The notes under the pieces are model-generated. The model saw only the letters and a list, made by a program, of their open reading frames with translations, did no database searches and was not told the DNA's origin. Of a stretch of 47,763 nucleotides of DNA, positions 1-9,000 are shown piece after piece (within the stretch, counting starts at the first letter, position 1; each line of letters opens with the position of its first letter). A program made the position numbers and the translations under genes. The stretch spans positions 1-47,763 of IMG/VR virus record IMGVR_UViG_3300035181_000444. One strand, 5' to 3'. The DNA is from a virus.

Positions 1-2361
1 ATCTTCAATGTTTCCACCCATAGCATAAACACCTCCACCATATTTAGATTGCATTGCTCCCATTTGATCTGGTCTAAATAAACCTGAGTTAGGATCATAG
101 TCTCCTTTATTATATCCATTATTAATACCAAAATTAGTTTCAGCAGCTGTAAGATTTTCTAACAATTGATTTTCTTGTTTATTAGCTGTAACTTCATCAG
201 CAGTATTTTTAAAAGCATTACCTATTAATAGACTTGCATTTCCAATTCCTTTTTTACTAATATCCCAAGCTTGTTTATTTCTAAACTTTTGAGAAACACC
301 TTGTTGCATAACTGGATTATCTGTAGTACCAATTCCTGATATATTTTCACCAGCAACCTTTGGATCAACATAAGTAAGTTGTTGATTATAACCACGTTGA
401 TATTTTAATAATTCTTGTTCTTTAGTTAAGGGTTTTGCAGCTGGTTCTGTTGGATCTGGAAAATTTTCATCATCTTTTAATTCTGGAGCTACAAAATTAA
501 GTGAACTATAGTCTTCAGGCATTTCTACTCCTGTTTGAGCTCTATATAATTCTGGTATAGATACATCTCCTCCATAAGCATATTCAGTATAATCTACTGG
601 ACCACCATATTCTCTATTTGTTTTTTTATCATTTCTATTTTCTCTTCTTTGAGCTTTTGGACTTATTGGAGGATAATAAGGTTCATTTACTGTAGGATTT
701 ATACCAGGAGCAATAGGATTAACATTAGATGCATTAGAATCACCTTGTCCAAAGTCATTAAATTTTGGGTACTTTTCTCTAAATCTATTAATTAAATTAT
801 TTGTTTCAAATTTATTAGATTCATCAGTTACATTAGGTCCTTCATATCCAATTCCTGATGGTATTAGTTTAGCTCCAAGTTGTTGTATTCCTGGTATTTT
901 TGTATTTACCATTCCTCTACCTAATCTTTCACCAAGAGTTTTACCTCTATATGGTGCATCTTCTAACTCTTCATTTTTTGATAAACTTTCTGATGAACCT
1001 GTAGGAGAAAGATATTCATTACTACCATAGTTATATGTCATCTTTTTAGGTCTACCAAATATACCATATTTATCTACATTTACACTTGATGGTAATCTAC
1101 CTGCAAGATCCGGTCCTGTATATTTTTCACCTGATTCAGTATAGTATGGAGAACCAACAGCTTTATTATATTGTTCACCTCTACTAATAATAGGAGATCT
1201 AAACATACCTTGTCCCATTTGCATCATATACTGTTGCATCATATACTGTTGCATCATTTGTTGCTCTTTTTGAGCAGCAGTAGTAGCAGTAGTATTTTGA
1301 GCAACTAACTCATCATACTTTTTTTTATAATCTTCAGTATCTGCAGTTTTATCTGTTTGTTCTTTATTAGCAGCAATTTCTTCATCAGAATATGTATGCC
1401 CATCAATAGGACTAACTAAACTTGCTTCTGTAACTTCTCCTTCATCTACATATTTATGTAATGATCCACCGTGTCTAGCATATCTTTGATAATCTAAATC
1501 AGAATCTTGATACTGTTCATCCATTAATTCATTATCACCTCCTCCTATAAATTTATATAGACCTTGACCTCTATTACCTCCATATTGTTCTAATGCTGCA
1601 ATATCATTTTGAGTATACATGTTATCAGAAAATATATGTCTTGTATCTGCACCATATGTACTTAAATGATGTAATGGATTTTCAAAATCTACTTGTTCTT
1701 GATTTATACCACCATCTTCAAATTTACCAACTTGTGGATTACCATATATAGCATTATATTGTTCTTCAGCTGCTTGTTTTTGTTGTGCTAAATTAACTGA
1801 TTGACCAATACCTTTAAAGAAATCAGTTACACGGTCTTCTCTAGCACCAAGTACATCATCTGCTCCTGGAGAAGGTGTGTCTCCTCCTTCAGCTTTTTTA
1901 GCAAGTTTAATATATTGATTAATAAAACTTCTTTTACTTGGTTTAGCTCCACCATATCTTGAAATTATTTCTTCATCAGCATCATCATCTGGTACACCTT
2001 CTTCTGTATCAGTATTATACATTGCATATAACTGAGCTTGTCTTGCTTCTTCTTCAGCTGCATTTTGCTCTTCAAGTGCTGCTTGTTTTGCTTCAGCAGC
2101 AGCTTGTTCTTCTGGAGTAATTTCACTATCATCAGTAACTTCTTCAGAATTATTTTCTTTAAGATAAGTATCTACTTCATCAATATAAGCATCAGCAGTA
2201 TCAGAATCAATACCAGCTTGTGCTAATTTTTCTGAAATTGCATCAGTATCACCATCATAATCTTCTGCAGACATTGTATCAGCAATATATTTATATATAT
2301 CTTCTTGAGAAACTGCATCTGACTGACCTCCTGCTTTATATATTCTTACTCTCTTTTTCAT
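1..2361 (-). CDS. Giant cargo-like virion protein, 3' end outside window
   Basis: An open frame of 787 codons runs from an ATG at 2361 to the left edge without a stop, so the C-terminus is missing. The N-terminus is MKKRVRIYKAGG. Residues about 70-110 are Glu/Ala/Gln-rich and probably helical. The rest is low-complexity, rich in Asn, Tyr, Gln and Gly, and carries many short Gly-Gly motifs (KAGGQS, SRYGGAK, KFEDGG, RHGGSLH, REYGGPV, AYGGDV, KYGGGVYAMGG). It includes a Met/Gln-rich stretch (MMQQYMMQQYMMQ) encoded by a 15-bp tandem repeat. It follows the 1768-aa muzzle-like gene and a 1197-aa protein, the place where crAss-like phages keep ejected cargo proteins. The cargo role is inferred from position and composition; no enzyme domain was recognised. 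A second ATG at 2369 is out of frame. Confidence 0.7.
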   Translation of the reverse strand, partial: MKKRVRIYKAGGQSDAVSQEDIYKYIADTMSAEDYDGDTDAISEKLAQAGIDSDTADAYIDEVDTYLKENNSEEVTDDSEITPEEQAAAEAKQAALEEQNAAEEEARQAQLYAMYNTDTEEGVPDDDADEEIISRYGGAKPSKRSFINQYIKLAKKAEGGDTPSPGADDVLGAREDRVTDFFKGIGQSVNLAQQKQAAEEQYNAIYGNPQVGKFEDGGINQEQVDFENPLHHLSTYGADTRHIFSDNMYTQNDIAALEQYGGNRGQGLYKFIGGGDNELMDEQYQDSDLDYQRYARHGGSLHKYVDEGEVTEASLVSPIDGHTYSDEEIAANKEQTDKTADTEDYKKKYDELVAQNTTATTAAQKEQQMMQQYMMQQYMMQMGQGMFRSPIISRGEQYNKAVGSPYYTESGEKYTGPDLAGRLPSSVNVDKYGIFGRPKKMTYNYGSNEYLSPTGSSESLSKNEELEDAPYRGKTLGERLGRGMVNTKIPGIQQLGAKLIPSGIGYEGPNVTDESNKFETNNLINRFREKYPKFNDFGQGDSNASNVNPIAPGINPTVNEPYYPPISPKAQRRENRNDKKTNREYGGPVDYTEYAYGGDVSIPELYRAQTGVEMPEDYSSLNFVAPELKDDENFPDPTEPAAKPLTKEQELLKYQRGYNQQLTYVDPKVAGENISGIGTTDNPVMQQGVSQKFRNKQAWDISKKGIGNASLLIGNAFKNTADEVTANKQENQLLENLTAAETNFGINNGYNKGDYDPNSGLFRPDQMGAMQSKYGGGVYAMGGNIED
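1221..1265 (-). repeat. 15-bp tandem repeat inside the cargo-like gene
   Basis: Two perfect tandem copies of a 15-bp unit (1221-1235 and 1236-1250; plus strand gcatcatatactgtt) are followed by a degenerate third. The unit is in frame and encodes a five-residue MMQQY-type repeat. It is probably a slippage-generated expansion in a flexible part of the protein. Confidence 0.85.
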
Positions 2362-2421
2362 ATAACATGTAATATATATTAAATATAATAATTTTTAGTT
2401 TACTTGATAAACATTAAAAGT

Positions 2422-5400
2422 TTATTTAAGTTCTTCTACTATAAATCCTGCTTCTTTTAATAGTCTAATTTCTTCCTCATCTAGGTCATCTTCCCATGAT
2501 TCAATTGAACCTCCATTTTTTTCTTCTTGAGTTGGATTTAAACCTTGATATATACTATTAAGATAATAAGGATCTGGATTTTTAGCATAGTCAAGTGGAC
2601 TTTCATATGCTTCTTTTGCACCTCTTTTAAACATTTCTGCTCTTGATGGTACATCAGATTCTGCAAATTGACCACTATTATATTTATTTGCAAGTTCAAT
2701 TTCTTCTGGAGTTGCAAATGTTTCTGGTTTATTTTTATCATAATTATATGCATTATAAGCACCATATCCTAAAGTACTACCAACTACACCTTTACCATAT
2801 TTTTCTGCTACATTTTGTAAACCTGCACCAGTTGTAGACCATTGAAATTTATTATTCATTAATTTCTGTTTGTCAATTGGAACATATTTATTAGAAAAAG
2901 GTAATCTTCTATGTAATGCTACTCCTGGATCCGATATTGGTAAGTCATATCTATTAACACCAGCTTTAGTTTGTATTGGAAATGTTGCATTTGATTTTCT
3001 ACTAAATCTACCTTGTGGATTTGCTTCACCTAATCTTATATTTGAACCTTCAACTGCATCATCAAATTTTGCTGCATAAATATTACTTGCATCTGTTTTA
3101 CCTACTTGAGTTGATAATTCTTTAGCTTTACCAAATAATGGTTTTGATCCAGTTAATTTATTATTTTTAATAGATTTACCAAGTACATTACCTAATGGTC
3201 TAACTGTTCCTTCTAATTTTGAACCATATCCTTTTATTAAATTTAATGGACTATATCTATTAAATGCTTTAGAAAAGAATGGAGAAAAATATGCTTTATC
3301 AAGTATATTAGCTCCTACTTTATTACCAGTACCAATAGTATTTTTAATAAGTTCAGGAGATATACCTGCATTTAAATTACCCGCATTACTTGATGCATTA
3401 ATATATTGACTTTGTTCATCATGAGGAATAACAAATTCTCTATCAGGTGCTCTACTTAAAGATTTATCATATTGACTATATTTTTCTAACTTAGATTTTG
3501 GGACTTTTAAATTTATTATTTCAGGATTTTTAAATTCTCTATCAGCTTTATAAAAATCAAAATCATTTTTATCTTTTGTAAACCATTGACCAAAATATTT
3601 TTCTTCTTCTGCTTTTTTAGCTAAGGTTGCTGGATTGTTAAATAAAGGATGTATTTTTTCTTCTTCAGCAAGTTGTGCAAATGTTTTTCCATTCTTTTCT
3701 TGTATTCTCCATAAATCAACTAAATCATCAGCATTTTCTGTAGAAGTATTTACTGATACTCTTTCAGGTATAAGTTTAGATATTTTACTTTCTGCTTTAT
3801 TTAATACATTAGCACTTCCTTTAACAAGTCCACTAGCATTTTTTGCACCTTTTAAACCCATTAAACCAAAACCTAAGTCAGTCACACCTTTTATATAATT
3901 ACCTTTATGTAATTCATTACCAGCATTACCTGCCCAGTATCCTGGATTAACTATGTTAGCAAGATCAGAGATTTCAAATTGGCCTTTAGTTTGTCCTGTA
4001 GCTTTTAAATATTTATCATACTCAGGACTTTCAGTATTCATTAAACCTCTTCCCATTCCAGGTATATATCCTTGATTACCTGTTAATGCATTACCTGCCA
4101 TAAGAATTGGATGAGCAATAGCAGCTTGAGTTCTATCTAAAGCTTTTTCAGCAAAAGACATTTTATTATATTTATTCCATTGTTCTTTTTCAAATGCTGC
4201 CTGTTCTTTTTTTCTTGCTTCACGGTCTGCAGTTTCTTGTGGAGACTTATAAAACGCTGCATTATTAATATCACTTATAACTTGATTAGGTATTACTGTA
4301 CGTGTATTATCACTTACAGGTCCTCTAGGAATTGCATCATTTATTGCTTTTTGTTTTGCAATTGCTTTTTGTCTTATTTTTTCTGCTTCTGCAATTTTTG
4401 CAGCTTTTGCTTTATCAACTTCTTGTTGGTATTTTTTTATAAGATCTTGTTTAGGTAGTAATGGTGATCCATTATTTTTAGGAGTTGATGGTCCTACTAA
4501 ACCACGATTAGGTCCTGAGTATACTGTTTTACCACCTTGAGCTTTAACTAGTTCATGTTGTACATAACCTCCTTGTTTTTTTTCCCATCCTCTCATCATA
4601 GGAGGATTAGCTTTTTTATAATGATTAGCAAAAAAATTAGCTTCTTCTTCTGTATTAAACTTTATAGCTTCTTTATCATTAGGATTGGCATATTCATTAT
4701 ACTGAAGATTTCCGTCTTCACCTTCTTGTATAAAAGGTACAAAACTAGTATCCATACTTGAAGAAAAATGAGAACCTTTTTCACCAGCAGGTATTCCAGC
4801 AGGTTCTTGTCTTTGTTCATCATATTCATTACCAGTAAATGTATAGGATTTTGCATTTGGATTCATCATTCTTCTTGCAGCAATATTACCTTTACCAGCA
4901 TTTTGAACAATTGTATTCATCATTTTTGCTTTTTCTTCTGGCATTGGTTCATATCCATAATCATTTGGATTAGTTACTACAGGTTCTGCTCTTGGACCTG
5001 CAGTATTTTGTGGACCACCTTCTTGTTTTTTCCATGGATTTGGTAATCTAGGATTAATAATATTAAAATTTCTATCTCCTCTTCTAACTTTTTCTTCATA
5101 AGCTCTTGCTTCTCCTTCTAATGTAGATGGATCTTGATACATTGCTTCATCTGTATATTTATTATATAATATATCAGGATTAATAAATGGAGATTCATTA
5201 GGATGTGTTTTTCTCCATTCATCAGCTTTTTGTTTTTCTTCTATCTCTCTTCTGTTATGATAATGTTCACCTTCAAAATTCTGATTAGATGGTAATGTAG
5301 GTTTAGCATCTGGTCTTCCAGTTTCTATTCTATTTGTTCCTATTTGATTTTGATAATGATGAAAATTTTCATGTGCATCTTGTGCTCTATATTCATCATC

Positions 5401-6015
5401 AATAAATCTTTTAAGATCACCATTAAAATTTTCTGGTGGTGTTAATGTTTCTTCATTAATATTAACTGTTTGAGTTACAGGATTATAACTAGTTGCTTCA
5501 TCATTACTAAAATTATAATATGGTTTAGAATTTATTTCAGTACCTACTTGTGCTTCAGGTAATTCTTCTACTACATAACCTCCATCTCTATATGCTTGTA
5601 TCTCTTCATCAGTAAGTTCTAAGTCTTCATAATCAGCTTCTCCACCATTTTCTTTAGCAGGTAAATTAAAACCATAGTTTAATTCATAGTGACTTAATGG
5701 ATTAGGATTAAGATTAATAGTACCAAGTTTAGATCCACCCTTTTTAGCCATAGGTGTTTCATCTACATAAGATGCACCAGGAAAGTTATAATCTTGATTA
5801 GGCTGCATCATTGATCCAGGACCAACATTAGGTTGTGCCCATACAGGATAAGGTACTCCTTGCATAGTAATATCATTACTTGGGATTCTAGTTTTTTGAC
5901 CTGGGTATTTCCACTGACCTGCTGGATCAGTTATTATATCTTTTGGTTTACCCGGTGCTTTTGCTTTACCTAATTCTGATACAGCTTTAGATAATATTTT
6001 TTTATTGAATCCCAT
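2422..6015 (-). CDS. 1197-aa cargo-like virion protein with zincin (HExxH) motif
   Basis: A large hydrophilic protein directly downstream of the muzzle-like gene; its ATG overlaps that gene's last base region (6015). Residues 214-221 read AHENFHHY, a canonical HExxH zinc motif (H215, E216, H219). EGEARAYE at 300-307 offers E300 or E302 as a third, gluzincin-type ligand. LTDEEIQAYRDGGYVVEEL (134-152) is echoed by LDEEEIRLLKEAGFIVEEL at the very C-terminus (1178-1196). Further Gly-Gly motifs are KKGGSK, KENGGEA, KKQEGGP, KKQGGYV, KAQGGKT and KNGGSIE. Residues about 540-600 are Lys/Ala-rich and helical, and a hydrophobic Gly-rich stretch lies near residues 705-730. By position it is a candidate ejected cargo protein, possibly with peptidase activity. 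Family membership is uncertain. Confidence 0.75.
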   Translation of the reverse strand: MGFNKKILSKAVSELGKAKAPGKPKDIITDPAGQWKYPGQKTRIPSNDITMQGVPYPVWAQPNVGPGSMMQPNQDYNFPGASYVDETPMAKKGGSKLGTINLNPNPLSHYELNYGFNLPAKENGGEADYEDLELTDEEIQAYRDGGYVVEELPEAQVGTEINSKPYYNFSNDEATSYNPVTQTVNINEETLTPPENFNGDLKRFIDDEYRAQDAHENFHHYQNQIGTNRIETGRPDAKPTLPSNQNFEGEHYHNRREIEEKQKADEWRKTHPNESPFINPDILYNKYTDEAMYQDPSTLEGEARAYEEKVRRGDRNFNIINPRLPNPWKKQEGGPQNTAGPRAEPVVTNPNDYGYEPMPEEKAKMMNTIVQNAGKGNIAARRMMNPNAKSYTFTGNEYDEQRQEPAGIPAGEKGSHFSSSMDTSFVPFIQEGEDGNLQYNEYANPNDKEAIKFNTEEEANFFANHYKKANPPMMRGWEKKQGGYVQHELVKAQGGKTVYSGPNRGLVGPSTPKNNGSPLLPKQDLIKKYQQEVDKAKAAKIAEAEKIRQKAIAKQKAINDAIPRGPVSDNTRTVIPNQVISDINNAAFYKSPQETADREARKKEQAAFEKEQWNKYNKMSFAEKALDRTQAAIAHPILMAGNALTGNQGYIPGMGRGLMNTESPEYDKYLKATGQTKGQFEISDLANIVNPGYWAGNAGNELHKGNYIKGVTDLGFGLMGLKGAKNASGLVKGSANVLNKAESKISKLIPERVSVNTSTENADDLVDLWRIQEKNGKTFAQLAEEEKIHPLFNNPATLAKKAEEEKYFGQWFTKDKNDFDFYKADREFKNPEIINLKVPKSKLEKYSQYDKSLSRAPDREFVIPHDEQSQYINASSNAGNLNAGISPELIKNTIGTGNKVGANILDKAYFSPFFSKAFNRYSPLNLIKGYGSKLEGTVRPLGNVLGKSIKNNKLTGSKPLFGKAKELSTQVGKTDASNIYAAKFDDAVEGSNIRLGEANPQGRFSRKSNATFPIQTKAGVNRYDLPISDPGVALHRRLPFSNKYVPIDKQKLMNNKFQWSTTGAGLQNVAEKYGKGVVGSTLGYGAYNAYNYDKNKPETFATPEEIELANKYNSGQFAESDVPSRAEMFKRGAKEAYESPLDYAKNPDPYYLNSIYQGLNPTQEEKNGGSIESWEDDLDEEEIRLLKEAGFIVEELK

Positions 6016-9000
6016 TATCTTTGTGATATTTGATTTTTACTATTGCTTAACTTAATAATCATATTGACATTTCGTGAATCAGTTCTGCTCAAATATAAGA
6101 AATTTAAATAATTCCTGAATTTTTTTCTTTGTAGTTCTGTTTTATTATAATCTAGATTTGTTGAAGTTAATGTTTTTATATATCCATTAGCTTGTGTTGC
6201 CCATATAGTTTCTTGATCATAACTTCCTGCTAATACTGTAGTACCTGGAACTAATGGTCCTGTTGGAGGATAATTAGTTCCAATTGGGAACTCACCTCTA
6301 TTTCTTGTTATATCCCAAAATTGATTAAATCTATATTTATTTTCTTCTTTAGAAAATAGTATATCTATAGATGTAGGATTAATAATTGGATATGTATTAG
6401 CTAAAGTAATATTATTTTTAGGAAAAATATTAAGATTTAAGTATCCTGATACTTGTTCTGCATTATGTATTACTGCTACATCAAAATTATAATCTAATAC
6501 TTGGAATTGATCTACACAGTTATTAGAAGGATTTTTATAGCATTCAAGTATATACTCTATAGATTTTAGAGTGGTAACTGTTTGTCCCGTAATAAGGGGT
6601 ATTTCAACTTCAAATGGTTGTGTTACTCCATAAAAATTACAATAACTATTACATACTGCATTATGTTTCCATAACTTACCTGCTTTAGTTGTCATAAAGT
6701 ATTGTCTTGCAGGTAACACAAAGTCTGGATGCCAGTCATGAAAAGATATCCAATGTTCACTTTTAGGGTCATAACTTGTAGTCCATGAAGCATCATCAAA
6801 TATAAGTGGATTACCTAATTCTAATCTTGCTCTACCATCTACTAAGAAATAATCACCATAAGAAAAGTATGTTACTCTACCTATATATTCAGGTTTTAGT
6901 TTATAATCTTTTTTACAAAAATATATAACACTATTATAGTTATCATATACTGCTTGAGTACCAATACCTGCTACAGGATTATCTGTATGTGGATATTCTG
7001 GAAAATCTTCAGTAAGTTTATATGGTAAAAATAAACTAAACCACCATTTCATACCTGCTTGAGATATTTCTTTTAAACCTTCAGAATATGAAAATATTCT
7101 TCCTTGATTTTGAGATATATAATACATTCCTGCTGGAGTTGCAATAACACCAAATTTATTTTGAGAAGAACCATATTCATATTGTACATCTGATATAGTA
7201 ACATTCTGAGGTTGGTTAGCAAATAAACCACCATCACCTATAGTAAGTTTAGTACCTAAATCTGTTTGAAGAGTATCTACACCTTGATACATTAATGGAC
7301 TAGCATTATAAAATGTTATAAACATACCAGTCTTAGCATAAGGTTTTATACTAGTAATTCTATTTTTAAAATCTTTATAGTTATTTACTAAATATACAAA
7401 CCAAGAATCTTTTGCAGATCCATTTTGTTGCGGTAGTGAGTATACTACTCTATCAGGATAATAAGTATAACATAACTGAGATACATTAGGGTTATAATAT
7501 CTTGATTGAAGATTACCTTGTGAAAAATATTGTGTAAATATTTTAGATACACTTAATGAATAATCATATGCATAATAGTTACCCTGTGTTATTGTATTAG
7601 GATCTATATTAAACATTTCTGGTAAATTAGTATATGTATTTACATCATAATTTTTTTGCCAAGTTTCTAAACCTGGTTGTCTAAAATCTACTATTACATC
7701 TGACTCAACAAAGAAATCTCTTACTGAAGAATTAGCTAAATAAAAATATGAATCTTTAGCACCAAATATTCCAGGATATGTATCCGGAAAACCACCTAAT
7801 GTATCATCACTATATTTATAATATCTATTTGGATTTACATCAGTTGGTGCATAGTAATCTAAAGTATAAAAACTTGTTGGTAAAATTCCTGTTCCAGGAG
7901 GTGGACTAATTAAATCTGCAATTGAACTTGGTGTAAAATCACCTACATCATATTCTTTACTGTTAGCCCAAAATCTTGGTTCAGCAATCATGTGCTTTAA
8001 AATATAATTATATTCATAACCATCAGGTTGTCCATATAACCAGTCATAAAAAAAGAACATGTTGTTTTTTTCAGTGTATCTATTTACATATACATCTCCT
8101 CCAAATAATACAGGAGTTTGAGTTATTTCTTCTAAAGTAACTAACTTAGCTGCAGTACCATAAGGAGTACTAATAGTACACCAAAAACTACTAAAGACTA
8201 CTGGTATATTTTGACTATTATAATTTAGTTTTTGTTCTGAAGGTGTAATAGGTATTTCTTTAAGTGAATCAAGTTGACCATATTGATTTCTTAATCTAAC
8301 TTTTATTCCTACATAATGACTTGCAATATTAAGATTAAATTCATTAGTTTTACGTGATGTCATATCAACTGGTAAACCAATACCTGCTTGTATAGCTGTA
8401 CCTAAAGTTACAAGTGATGTATCAGCCAATCCTGTAGGAGAAGAAGGATCTGTAATAAAATCAGGTCCAAAATTTTGATTTAAATTATTAGTAGTTCTTA
8501 AAGTAACAGTTGTCTGTCTTTGAAGATTATTAATTATATAACTAATTCCACTAAAAGGTTTAAGACCTTGAATATTATTTTTTAAATATAAACTATCTTC
8601 AATATTATATCTTTGTCTATTACCTGCAACTGGTGCAGCAAAACTACTATAAAAACCTTCTGCAATAGATTGTAATGCATATTGTCTATATGGTAATAAA
8701 GCATATATTAATCTAATTGTTGTATTTGCTCCTTCTGAAAAATAAAAAAATGATTGTTGAACAAAATTAGCAATACCAAAAGGACCTGCATATTTATATT
8801 TAGGTATATCTTTTGTATAACTTTTACCATTAATACTGATTGCTCCAGCAGTAGCTGCAACTCCAGCAGCAAGTTGATATGGAATATTAAAAAATTGATA
8901 AAGTGGATCACCAAATGGATTAAGTGCATCAGTTAAATATCCACCTGATATTAAATAAGCTGCAACTAAAGCATCATTAGCCTTTTTTAATGGTTGAAAA

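Noticed and set aside
2399-2413. Small hairpin GTTTA/TAAAC between the two cargo-like genes
   Set aside because: Only 5 A/T-rich pairs and no T-run; likely by chance in AT-rich DNA.
2038-5046. Plus-strand Phe/Ser/Cys-rich frames over the cargo-like genes
   Set aside because: Composition is that of antisense to Glu/Lys/Asn-rich coding DNA; no plausible promoters.
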